Source of the DNA: Pseudomonas iranensis
GTDB taxonomy: Bacteria > Pseudomonadota > Gammaproteobacteria > Pseudomonadales > Pseudomonadaceae
Reading direction: 5' to 3'
Assembly (NCBI RefSeq): GCF_014268585.2
Contig: NZ_CP077092.1
Span: forward strand, 1 to 64,000
Length of the DNA: 64,000 nucleotides
Under the pieces are notes generated by a model. That model was not told the origin of the DNA and searched no databases. It worked only from the letters and a program-made list of their open reading frames with translations. Shown piece by piece: positions 47,103 through 54,682 of this stretch (position 1 is the first letter of the stretch; each line of letters opens with the position of its first letter). The translations under genes and the position numbers were made by a program.

Positions 47103-47181
47103 GCACCGTCGCAGTTTGTGCAGGATCGTTCCTACAGAGCTGGTTATACTCCTGCCATTGTTTCAAAAACGGATACAGACC

Positions 47182-48582
47182 ATGACCGAAGCTGCTCTCG
47201 TCCCCGAATCTCCGCAAGCTCCGTCTGTTATTCGGCTGCTGCTCAACAAGCTGGGCGTTGCCTACGAAGAAGTGCTCGACCACCACGGCCTCAATGCCTC
47301 GCGCAAAGTGCAGGCGGTGTTGCTGGATGACGCCGTGGGCGCGTTGATGGTGCTGTTTCCACAGAGCCAGTTGCTGGATCTCAATCGCCTCGCCGAACTC
47401 ACTGGTCGCCGCCTCACAGCCGTGTCCACCGAGCGCCTGGAAAAGATGCTCGGCAAACACAATCTGAGCCTGCTGCCGGGCCTGCCGGCGCTGACCAGTT
47501 CGCCGTGCCTCTACGAAGAAAGCCTGCTGCGCGAGCCGAAGCTGCTGATCAACTCCGGCGAGCCGGGCCTGCTGCTGGAAATCAGCAGCGAAGACTTCAA
47601 ATCGATGCTGACCAAGGCCAGCGCCGCCAACTTCGGCGAAGCCCTGAGCAGCATTCGCCCGAACCTCGACCGCCCGGACGATGACCGCGAGGAAATCACC
47701 CAGGCCGTGCAGGCGTTCACCGCGCGGCGCATTCAGCAACGTCTGGAAGCGACCATCGAAATTCCGCCGCTGGCCGAAACTGCACAAAAAATCATCAAGC
47801 TGCGCGTCGACCCCAACGCCACCATCGACGACATCACCGGCGTCGTTGAAACCGATCCGGCGCTGGCAGCGCAAGTGGTGAGCTGGGCAGCGTCGCCGTA
47901 CTACGCCTCGCCGGGCAAGATTCGTTCGGTGGAAGACGCGATCGTCCGCGTGCTGGGTTTTGATCTCGTAATCAACCTGGCGCTGGGCCTTGCCCTCGGC
48001 AAGACCCTGAGCCTGCCAAAAGACCACCCGCAACACACCACGCCGTACTGGCAGCAGTCGATCTACACCGCCGCCGTCATCGAAGGCCTGACCCGCGCCA
48101 TGCCGCGCGCCCAGCGCCCGGAAGCCGGCCTGACCTACCTCGCTGGTCTGCTGCACAACTTCGGTTACCTGCTGCTGGCCCACGTGTTCCCGCCGCACTT
48201 CTCGCTGATCTGCCGTCACCTGGAGGTCAACCCGCACCTGTGCCACAGCTACATCGAGCAACACCTGCTGGGTATCAGCCGCGAACAGATCGGCTCGTGG
48301 CTGATGCGCTACTGGGACATGCCGGACGAACTGGCCACCGCCCTGCGCTTCCAGCACGACCCAAGCTACGACGGCGCCTACGCCGAATACCCGAACCTCG
48401 TCTGCCTGGCCGTACGCCTGCTGCGCAGCCGTGGCATCGGTTCGGGGCCGGACGAAGACATCCCCGACGCCCTGCTCGAACGTGTTGGTTTGACGCGCGA
48501 CAAGGCTAACGACGTGGTCAGCAAAGTCCTCGAAGCCGAAGTCCTGCTGCGCGAACTGGCCTCGCAGTTCAGTCAGGGCTAA
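47182..48582 (+). CDS. HDOD domain protein with YbaK-like N-terminus
   Basis: This 466-residue cytosolic protein. The N-terminal part (about 15-165) matches YbaK/EbsC aminoacyl-tRNA deacylase-like proteins, with GVAYEEVLDHHGLNASRKVQ and LGKHNLSLLPGLPALTSSP. The C-terminal HDOD domain (about 205-410: IPPLAETAQKIIKLRVDPNA, AGLLHNFGYLLLAHVFPPHF) belongs to the HD superfamily but often lacks catalytic metal residues. The ATG at 47182 follows GGATACAGACC; a long upstream frame inside recG is not used. Such proteins act in signalling; the fusion's function is unknown. Confidence 0.88.
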   Translation: MTEAALVPESPQAPSVIRLLLNKLGVAYEEVLDHHGLNASRKVQAVLLDDAVGALMVLFPQSQLLDLNRLAELTGRRLTAVSTERLEKMLGKHNLSLLPGLPALTSSPCLYEESLLREPKLLINSGEPGLLLEISSEDFKSMLTKASAANFGEALSSIRPNLDRPDDDREEITQAVQAFTARRIQQRLEATIEIPPLAETAQKIIKLRVDPNATIDDITGVVETDPALAAQVVSWAASPYYASPGKIRSVEDAIVRVLGFDLVINLALGLALGKTLSLPKDHPQHTTPYWQQSIYTAAVIEGLTRAMPRAQRPEAGLTYLAGLLHNFGYLLLAHVFPPHFSLICRHLEVNPHLCHSYIEQHLLGISREQIGSWLMRYWDMPDELATALRFQHDPSYDGAYAEYPNLVCLAVRLLRSRGIGSGPDEDIPDALLERVGLTRDKANDVVSKVLEAEVLLRELASQFSQG

Positions 48583-48620
48583 AACAGAACAGGCCCGCTC
48601 CCCAGGATTTACACAAATCC

Positions 48621-48727
48621 CTGTGGGAGTGAGCCTGCTCGCGAAGAATCCAACTCGGTCTACCAGACAGCCACTGATCGTTCCCACGCTCCGCGTGGGG
48701 ATGCCTCCCGTGACGCTCCGCGTCACC
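48621..48727. repeat. REP singlet followed by a partial GTTCCCACGCTC repeat
   Basis: A single REP arm (CTGTGGGAGTGAGCCTGCTC, one mismatch) is followed at 48676-48727 by half of the palindromic family seen whole at 12213-12320, and the other arms are lost. It lies between the HDOD and SCP2-like genes. Confidence 0.75.
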
Positions 48728-48733
48728 AAAGGC

Positions 48734-49117
48734 TCAAGCCTTAGGCTTAGCCTTCCTCGGCACCAAATACTTCATCAACCCTTGAAACCACATCACCAGC
48801 GCCGGATTGCCCTTCAGCTGGATCGACTTGTCCTGAATCCCCTCCATAAACGCCAACTGCTTGTTCTTCGCCTGCATCGTCGCAAAGCCATAACCGGCAT
48901 CTTTAAACGCAATCGCAAACGCCGGCTCTGCCACCACGCCAGACTTGCTGGTGATGCGCTGATCCTTGACCACGAAATGCCGCGCCACTTTCGCATCCAG
49001 CGTCTGCAGCTGAAACACCAGATCCTTGTCACCCAACTGCTGCTGGAACGCAGGATTGGTCCGGCTGGCCTTACCCATCAACAAACCCATCATCCACAGG
49101 AGAAAACGAAATTTCAT
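48734..49117 (-). CDS. Small SCP2-like protein
   Basis: This 127-residue protein has an N-terminal hydrophobic segment (FRFLLWMMGLLMG) and a region resembling an SCP2 sterol-carrier fold (about 30-115: LVFQLQTLDAKVARHFVV, FKDAGYGFATMQ). The ATG at 49117 follows GAGG by 9 bases. It may bind a lipid; no partner is evident. It lies next to the IS element. Confidence 0.6.
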   Translation of the reverse strand: MKFRFLLWMMGLLMGKASRTNPAFQQQLGDKDLVFQLQTLDAKVARHFVVKDQRITSKSGVVAEPAFAIAFKDAGYGFATMQAKNKQLAFMEGIQDKSIQLKGNPALVMWFQGLMKYLVPRKAKPKA

Positions 49118-49291
49118 GCGCACAGCCTCAAAAGGAAAATGAACGGCCGGGGCAGTGTAAGGGATTCGGACGATAACGCCAGTATCTGACTCTGATGGAA
49201 GAGGATGCGGACTTTTTCCCGCACGATGACTGCCAAGTCACGATTCCGCAAGCAACGTCCTACACCTGTTGAAACACATCTCTGTAATTGG

Positions 49292-49303
49292 ATGGACTCG
49301 CCC
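49292..49303 (+). repeat. IS left inverted repeat
   Basis: ATGGACTCGCCC; the exact reverse complement of the right copy. Confidence 0.85.
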
Positions 49304-49368
49304 AAGCCGAGGCGTCTGTGCGCCACGGTGGCATTCTTATAGAAGCCAACGACAGCGAGGGCGAGGCC

Positions 49369-50469
49369 ATGAAAAAGCATACGACGATTGATCAATCCTT
49401 GTCAGCCGACGTGTCGGCATGCTCCACAGTTGCGATAGATCTTGCCAAGAGGGTTTTTCAGGTGGCTGGGGAGGATGCCCTCGGTCAGGTGATTTTCGAA
49501 GATCGAATCAAGTCGCGAGAAGCCTTTCAGGTATTTCTGCGTGGGCTTCCCGCGAGCGTTACGGTGTTAGTTGAAACCGGGCCCGGCGCTCAAGCATGGG
49601 CGCGATTGCTCCAGATGCAGGGTAATTCCGTCCGCATCCTGCCGGCCCAGCTGGTTGCCAGTCATCGTAGCGGCCCAAAAAATGATCGCAACGATGTATT
49701 GGCGATCTTGCGTGCAGGCCGCGACTGCAAAATTTCGGCAGTACCGATCAAGAGTGCTGCGGCGCTGGCGATGCAGGCCCTGCACAGGGCTCGTCAGGGC
49801 TATGTGCGGCGCCGCACTGCGGTGGGTAATCAGATACGCGCCTTGCTGTTGGAACATGGGGTAGCCATGGCTCAGGGTGAGATAGCGATCAGGCAGCTCG
49901 TGCCTCGAGTTCTGGAAGATGCCACTCAGCCGCTACCTGATTTGCTGCGTGAACTGATCGCCGAACTTTTGGGTGAGTGGGGCCAACTGGGTGAGCGCGT
50001 CAACGTGCTGACCGGTCGGCTGGAAACGGCAGCGAATGAGGATGAAACGGCGAAGCGGCTGATGACGGTGCGCGGTGTTGGTCCGATCATTGCCACGGCG
50101 CTGCTGGCCAAGCAGACCGAACCCGAACGCTTCGCCAACGCCCGTTTGTTCGCCGCCTACTTCGGATTGGTGCCCAGCCAGCACAGCTCTGGCGAGAAAA
50201 ACCGATTGGGCGGAATGAGCAAGAACGGTGACGCTTATCTGCGAAGTTTAACGATTCAGGGCGCTCATGCCGTTTTAAGACAGATACGTCCGGATTCAGA
50301 GCAGCCGGACGACAGGCGTCTTTGGCGCTGGATTTCCCGCCTGGGCCGCAAGCAGGCAGCAGTGCGATTAGCCAATCGAAATCTGCGCATCCTCTGGGTG
50401 CTGCTGCAAAACGACCAGACTTATCGGCGCCGGCCGGGCGATGGCCAGGAGGCTGCGATGAGTCACTGA
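49369..50469 (+). CDS. IS110-family transposase (IS1111 subgroup)
   Basis: This 366-residue recombinase has an N-terminal DEDD RuvC-like domain, with Asp24 in VAIDLAKRVFQV, Glu69 in VETGPGAQAW, and Asp106 and Asp109 in GPKNDRNDV. It also has a C-terminal Tnp domain with RGVGPIIATALLAKQTEPER and the Ser-bearing PSQHSSGEKNRLGG. Both catalytic sets are intact, so the element may be active. The ATG at 49369 gives the family N-terminus; a frame to 49288 runs into the IS end. No frameshift. Confidence 0.92.
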   Translation: MKKHTTIDQSLSADVSACSTVAIDLAKRVFQVAGEDALGQVIFEDRIKSREAFQVFLRGLPASVTVLVETGPGAQAWARLLQMQGNSVRILPAQLVASHRSGPKNDRNDVLAILRAGRDCKISAVPIKSAAALAMQALHRARQGYVRRRTAVGNQIRALLLEHGVAMAQGEIAIRQLVPRVLEDATQPLPDLLRELIAELLGEWGQLGERVNVLTGRLETAANEDETAKRLMTVRGVGPIIATALLAKQTEPERFANARLFAAYFGLVPSQHSSGEKNRLGGMSKNGDAYLRSLTIQGAHAVLRQIRPDSEQPDDRRLWRWISRLGRKQAAVRLANRNLRILWVLLQNDQTYRRRPGDGQEAAMSH

Positions 50470-50704
50470 CAACAAAGTTCTGCCACCGGGGCGTAAACCG
50501 CTCCAACCCATGCTGAAGAACATTGACCCCAGGTCAGACCGTCGCGGATTGATGCCTGAGCTCCTACTGGCCCTTGAGGCCTTACTGTAATCGGCATACC
50601 GCGAGCTAACCCAATGTTGGCCAGAAGCCGCTCAACGCTTCCTCGAACAGGCCTTATACATAGATGCAACCGGGTAGCAGTGTTCAAAAGCGGGTTGAAT
50701 GGTG
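50470..50704 (+). ncRNA. Candidate bridge (seeker) RNA of the IS element
   Basis: In IS1111-type elements the guide RNA is encoded between the transposase stop and the right end. This 235-base non-coding segment is in that place and contains paired stretches, but its folding was not computed. The loops that should match the target (near TGTAGGAGCTG) and the element junction were not identified by eye. Confidence 0.4.
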
Positions 50705-50716
50705 GGGCGAGTCCAT
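50705..50716 (-). repeat. IS right inverted repeat
   Basis: GGGCGAGTCCAT; reverse complement of the left copy at 49292-49303. Confidence 0.85.
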
Positions 50717-50720
50717 ACAT

Positions 50721-50757
50721 AGGAGCTGGCGAAGCCTGCGATCTTTTGATCTTCCGG
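50721..50757. repeat. Repeat arm interrupted by the IS
   Basis: AGGAGCTGGCGAAGCCTGCG and the following ATCTTTTGATCTTC match the arm of the repeat at 29129-29218. The other half lies left of the element, or was lost. Confidence 0.7.
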
Positions 50758-50920
50758 CCCGCAAATCTATGGGAAATTTCCTGCAAAGTGCGGTGCTGTT
50801 CATGAACTAGGCGAGCTTGAAGATCACCGATAGGCTTTCTGCGTCATCGGGTATTCGGTGACCGGATGTGCAAGTCCGAATTCGGGAGCAATTTCTTCTT
50901 ACTCCAAGGGATTTACACTG

Positions 50921-51283
50921 ATGACCAATTCAACGACCAACACCGAGGACACCTCCCCCTACGAATCCTTCGATTCAAGAAAACTACATGAAGCCGCCGA
51001 ACGCGCCCTCGATCACCACTTCGGCAAATCCGACCTCCCTCAGGCCTCGCGTCGCGAAGGCTTGTTCAGCCTGAACCCGGACATCGACGCCGAAGCCCTC
51101 CTGGCCAACGCCTCGGAAGACCTGCTATCCATCAGCATCATCGCTGCGGACCTTGCGGACGATATAGATGGCTCACGCCGCTCGGTTGCACTGGCATTGA
51201 GCAGAATGGCGGACGGGGTGAGATTGATGGTGGAAGGGACGCTCGACCAGATTGAAGTGCGAAGCGTGGCGGCCAAGCCGTAG
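50921..51283 (+). CDS. DUF6124 family protein
   Basis: This 120-residue protein of unknown role is common in Pseudomonas: an N-terminal SPYESFDSRKLHEAAERALD stretch and a middle NPDIDAEALLANASEDLLSI, then a helical C-terminus. No signal peptide. AAGGG lies about 10 bases before the ATG; an upstream frame to 50858 is rejected. A broken second copy lies at 59229-59485. Terminator follows. Confidence 0.8.
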   Translation: MTNSTTNTEDTSPYESFDSRKLHEAAERALDHHFGKSDLPQASRREGLFSLNPDIDAEALLANASEDLLSISIIAADLADDIDGSRRSVALALSRMADGVRLMVEGTLDQIEVRSVAAKP

Positions 51284-51298
51284 CGAAGTCTGTGGATG

Positions 51299-51324
51299 AA
51301 AAAAGGGGACGTTAAGTCCCCTTT
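51299..51324. terminator. Bidirectional terminator
   Basis: An A-run, stem AGGGGAC/GTCCCCT with loop GTTAA, then T-run. It separates the convergent DUF6124 and secreted-protein genes. Confidence 0.88.
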
Positions 51325-51340
51325 CTGAATATTCCCTGCT

Positions 51341-51772
51341 TCACCACTGGCAACCTGTTTCAGGTTTCGAATCCACGTTGTAATCGTTTTCAAACGAATA
51401 CTTCTTTGCGGATTTGTAATTCGTATACGACATCGCATCAACCCGGCCACCCTGAGTGACCATCTGATACTCACCTGTCAGTGCGCCATCAACTACTTCA
51501 ACCCAAGTTGTCGTGTACTGGTAGGGCCGGCCATACACGAGTTCTTCTTGTTCAGTACTGCGATGAACCAGCCCAATAGCCTTTTTTGACTTGCTGTATT
51601 TGACGCCAGCACCGCTCCACTTGGCGACAGAGTCGTAATAGGTTCGGAATTCAAAATTTATGGGTTTGCCTTCGTAGGAGCGGAAGCAAAAAACCTCGGT
51701 CGTGACCTCGCTATGAGCCGCCAGAGGAACGAAAACGAGCAACGCGGAAAACAATGCAGACGAAAATTTCAA
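51341..51772 (-). CDS. Secreted hypothetical protein
   Basis: This 143-residue protein has a signal peptide (1-21, FSALLVFVPLAAHS). The mature part carries Cys near residues 29 and 141 (VFCFRSYEG and ETGCQW), a likely disulfide linking the ends, and is rich in Tyr and Lys. No family is recognised. The gene is somewhat AT-richer than the core. It is the last minus-strand gene before the DUF6124 terminator. Confidence 0.6.
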   Translation of the reverse strand: MKFSSALFSALLVFVPLAAHSEVTTEVFCFRSYEGKPINFEFRTYYDSVAKWSGAGVKYSKSKKAIGLVHRSTEQEELVYGRPYQYTTTWVEVVDGALTGEYQMVTQGGRVDAMSYTNYKSAKKYSFENDYNVDSKPETGCQW

Positions 51773-51838
51773 ACCGAATATTCCTTTAGCGGTTCATGGG
51801 TACAGAACACACAGTTACAGCAACTCAACGAGCTCTTG

Positions 51839-52912
51839 TCACGCCTCGGGCGCCACAGCGCTGCGCTCACCCACCCTCGCCGGGATTTTCGAAGCTTTTC
51901 CCGCTTCAGACATTCGCGATGCGTATTGCTTGTACGCCGCCACCGCCCGCTCTTTATCGTTCACGGCCCAATAACTGTCAGCGAGATTCAGGTAAGCAAC
52001 CGTCCTATTTGGGTGGCTGGCAACCACTGCATCGAGCAACTCAATCGACTCAGCGTAGAAACCCGCCTCGCCCAGTAAAAACCCAAGGTCGTTGGACCAG
52101 CCGGGACGCTGCGGGTAGTAGTACTTTGCGACGATATAGCTATCCGGGGGACAAGTGTCATGCGAACCACCGCCCATCAACGCGTAGCTCATCGTATCCT
52201 TGAAGGAAGAGTCATCACCCTTTCGGTAGGCTGCCAGCGCCATATCCAGCAAATCAGCCGAATCGACGGTCATCAACTTCTTTCTAACGCCCTCAATACT
52301 GTCAGTACGAGCAACCTGCAGCTTCTGCAGCACTTCACGCCCATCGAAAGAAGCGAGAGCGATGGGCCCCAGTGTCTGCACCGGCAACTCCACTACGCTA
52401 ACAAGCGACCGGTCACAGGAGTCGTTGTTCGCCACTTCCAGCAGAGCTTTCAGCTCAAACTGCTTTGAACCTTTGTTGAAGGCGAACAACAGGTTGAAGT
52501 TGTAAACCGCGTTATCTTCCTCGCTGGTTACCAGCGCGATGTAATCCCCAGCCTCAACGAACGGTTGCTTGACCACAGCTTCCTCAGCCTGTGGATCAAT
52601 GACGGTCATGACGCCAGGGCGACCTTTGAGTACATGGACGCTGAAGACACCCTGAAGAGAGGACGAGTACTGACTCTTGATCAGAGGCAGCGCCTTCGAC
52701 GTATCGAGCAAAATTTCCTCATTACGTGCCTGCACCGGCGCGATCAACAACCGATTGGAGGCATCGTCCGCATCCCCCGTCAGAACAAATACCTTTTGCC
52801 GTGATGCATCACCCAGCAAGCTAGCCGGAATTTCCTTCAGGACTTGTGGGGCAGCGAGTGCGTATGAAGTGGTTAGCAGCCCAAGGCTCAACACGATAAA
52901 GCGGAAGAACAT
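51839..52912 (-). CDS. Secreted protein with TPR-like C-terminus
   Basis: This 357-residue protein has a signal peptide (1-20, ending ALA). The middle has no recognised domain; the C-terminal about 80 residues (AESIELLDAVVASHPNRTVA, then YLNLADSYWAVNDKERAVAA) form one to two tetratricopeptide-like helix pairs, ending in a basic tail. It may be a periplasmic scaffold. A decayed fragment with similar C-terminus lies directly upstream (52915-53042), suggesting tandem duplication. Confidence 0.65.
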   Translation of the reverse strand: MFFRFIVLSLGLLTTSYALAAPQVLKEIPASLLGDASRQKVFVLTGDADDASNRLLIAPVQARNEEILLDTSKALPLIKSQYSSSLQGVFSVHVLKGRPGVMTVIDPQAEEAVVKQPFVEAGDYIALVTSEEDNAVYNFNLLFAFNKGSKQFELKALLEVANNDSCDRSLVSVVELPVQTLGPIALASFDGREVLQKLQVARTDSIEGVRKKLMTVDSADLLDMALAAYRKGDDSSFKDTMSYALMGGGSHDTCPPDSYIVAKYYYPQRPGWSNDLGFLLGEAGFYAESIELLDAVVASHPNRTVAYLNLADSYWAVNDKERAVAAYKQYASRMSEAGKASKIPARVGERSAVAPEA

Positions 52913-52914
52913 AT

Positions 52915-53042
52915 TTACTGTCTCAGTCCCTGAATTTCAGATCGCTCAACGACGCGTTGCGGAATCTTCTGCGCTTTACCGGCGGCACTCATCGCGTCGC
53001 GGTATCGCGGTAATAACGCTGCGCTTCTTCTTGCCGAGACAT
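52915..53042 (-). pseudogene. Remnant of a second TPR-type gene
   Basis: On the minus strand, RQEEAQRYYRDTATR followed, after a one-frame shift, by MSAAGKAQKIPQRVVERSE aligns with KERAVAAYKQYASRMSEAGK and KIPARVGERSA of the gene just downstream. It ends with TAA at 52915-52917, 2 bases before that gene's ATG. The N-terminal part of the copy is missing. It is the decayed end of a paralogue. Confidence 0.65.
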
Positions 53043-53080
53043 TGGTAGCGCTGAACAAACTGCTGATCATCAACACCCAT

Positions 53081-53626
53081 TTAAGGCTGGCCATAGACGA
53101 TCCTCTTCACCGCCGGGCTTTCTGACATTAGCTGTCTCTTCGTAACGCCATAGGCCTTGATCAACTCTTCCCGAGATCCCTTCGAGCCAAACAAGCGTTG
53201 GTTATTATCGAAGCTGTATTGCTCCAATCGCCCTGCTGTCGAGTAATACCCATGCCACTCCGCGCAGGCACCGCAACCGCCATATCCGCCTATCGAAACA
53301 AGACTGCCATTGGTGCCTTCCACGCAATCCATCGCCACAACGACGTTGCTCAACATCTTCGTCTTCGCACCGTCGGAAGTGAGTTGTGAAACTTTGCTGA
53401 TATCGCGACGAAGCACTTTGCTACCGATGTTGATGGTCTGGTCGGAGCAGACCGGGATGACGTGGGTTTGCGCACCATCCACCGTCACCGATCGGCAAGA
53501 CGACACCAACACCACTTCAACACCGCCGCACTGCATGACATCGCGTTGGGTAAAGGCGTCCGAAGGCGCGGCGATAGCTGGCAGAGAGAGCAGCAGCGAA
53601 AGGCTGCCCGCGAGAAGACGGTTCAT
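53081..53626 (-). CDS. Secreted Cys-rich hypothetical protein
   Basis: This 181-residue protein has a signal peptide (1-19, ending AIAA). Several Cys occur in the mature part (QCGGVEV, SSCRSVT, VCSDQT, MDCVEG, GCGACAEW), so disulfides are likely. The GYGGCGACAEWHGYY stretch could bind metal. No family recognised. The ATG at 53626 follows GAGGAG by about 8 bases, inside the coding end of the upstream gene, so coupling is likely. Confidence 0.62.
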   Translation of the reverse strand: MNRLLAGSLSLLLSLPAIAAPSDAFTQRDVMQCGGVEVVLVSSCRSVTVDGAQTHVIPVCSDQTINIGSKVLRRDISKVSQLTSDGAKTKMLSNVVVAMDCVEGTNGSLVSIGGYGGCGACAEWHGYYSTAGRLEQYSFDNNQRLFGSKGSREELIKAYGVTKRQLMSESPAVKRIVYGQP

Positions 53627-53630
53627 CCAC

Positions 53631-54137
53631 TCACTCCTCATCCATCGGCGACGATTCCACGTCGGTCATGCTCAGCAGCCGGAATTCGTTGTTCACAAAT
53701 TCGTAGTAACGGTCCCGGTTACCACTTTCCAAAGCACTCCCCTGCGCATCTTCTTCACCGTCGAGGGTGACGCCGGAGACGATGATCAAGCGGCTGTCGG
53801 GCTGGTAAACCATACCGAAGGTGCTGCCGTCGTAAGCATTCGGTAGACCGCCAACCACTTCACCGGTCTGGGCGTCCAGCACTTCGCCACAAATGGCGCT
53901 ACCGCCACAGCCGAGCCTGTGCAGGATGTAATGGCCGGCGAAGTTGACCTTGCCTTTCAGGGCTTGCACCCGTGCCTGATCCATCATTGGGCTGCTGTTT
54001 TCTTGCGGCACCAGCTTATGGTTGGGGCCGGTGAAAACTGGCGTGACGGTGTAATCCTTGAAGGCTGGATCGGCAGCGAATGCCATGGACGCGGCAGCCA
54101 ATATCAAGCTGCCGAGAACAATCGAAAATCCTTTCAC
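53631..54137 (-). CDS. Secreted hypothetical protein
   Basis: This 168-residue protein has a signal peptide (1-21, ending AFA). NFAGHYILHRLGCGGSAICG and DGSTFGMVYQPDSRLIIVSG mark a small periplasmic family that I recall from many gammaproteobacteria, unnamed here. One disulfide (GCGGSAIC) is likely. The GTG start follows GGAG by 7 bases. It lies between two other secreted-protein genes in a tight run. Confidence 0.62.
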   Translation of the reverse strand: MKGFSIVLGSLILAAASMAFAADPAFKDYTVTPVFTGPNHKLVPQENSSPMMDQARVQALKGKVNFAGHYILHRLGCGGSAICGEVLDAQTGEVVGGLPNAYDGSTFGMVYQPDSRLIIVSGVTLDGEEDAQGSALESGNRDRYYEFVNNEFRLLSMTDVESSPMDEE

Positions 54138-54172
54138 GTAGTAACTCCGTAAATGCCGTGGGGACCGTCGGC

Positions 54173-54682
54173 TTACTCAGCCTGCCCTTCGTAACGCTGT
54201 GTCTGCGGGTCGAATTGCCACAGATGTGGCCGGGTCATGGCCTTTTCACCCTTGTAGCGAATCCGCCCGCGCTTGTCCCTGATGTAGGAGTAGATCTCGA
54301 TGTCTTTTACATCGCCGCCGTTCTTGGGCGGTCCGTCCAGTACCTTGACCTCGGCGAAGTAATCGCCGCCGACATGCTTCAAGTAACCGTGGCACTGGAT
54401 AAGGAAGGCGAAGGTCGAGTCACCCGCTGAACCACGGCTTGAGTAGGAGGTGAAAATGAAGTCCTCCTGACCGTCGCCGTTGAGATCGCCGCGATACACC
54501 ACCTTGCCCTCCTCCAGACTGAATCCATCAGTTTGAAAACTTGAATGTATGTCCAGGACGTAATCGGGTTTTTCCACCCATTGCGAGAGAAAATTCTTCG
54601 TATCGGTCTCCGAATTGCACAGATTCGTTGCCATGCTCACCATCGGCACCCAGGCCAAACACATCAACAACAGTCGTCTCAC
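54173..54682 (-). CDS. Secreted protein with FG-GAP/VCBS-like repeat
   Basis: This 169-residue protein has a signal peptide (1-18, ending SMA). The segment VVYRGDLNGDGQEDFIFTSY carries the DxNxDGxxDF calcium-binding loop seen in FG-GAP and EF-hand-like repeats. The GTG start overlaps the stop of the 816-residue fusion gene by 2 bases (GTGA), so it is translated by coupling. Its function is unknown. Confidence 0.65.
   Translation of the reverse strand: MRRLLLMCLAWVPMVSMATNLCNSETDTKNFLSQWVEKPDYVLDIHSSFQTDGFSLEEGKVVYRGDLNGDGQEDFIFTSYSSRGSAGDSTFAFLIQCHGYLKHVGGDYFAEVKVLDGPPKNGGDVKDIEIYSYIRDKRGRIRYKGEKAMTRPHLWQFDPQTQRYEGQAE

Larger units (their letters stand above)
49286..50721 (+). mobile_element. 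IS110-family element, IS1111 subgroup
   Basis: About 1.44 kb. A 12-bp perfect inverted repeat (ATGGACTCGCCC) lies a few bases inside each end, the sub-terminal position typical of the IS1111 subgroup. It contains one transposase gene and a non-coding region of about 235 bases 3' of it. If the element is removed, the left flank (ending CTCTGTA) and right flank (GGAGCTGGCGAAG) form TGTAGGAGCTG, part of the palindromic family at 29129-29218, so it inserted into a repeat. Exact ends are estimated to a few bases. Confidence 0.8.

Noticed and set aside
49286..50721. Composite transposon carrying the accessory region
   Set aside because: Only one IS copy is in the window and no second flanking copy is seen, so mobility of the block by this element is not supported.
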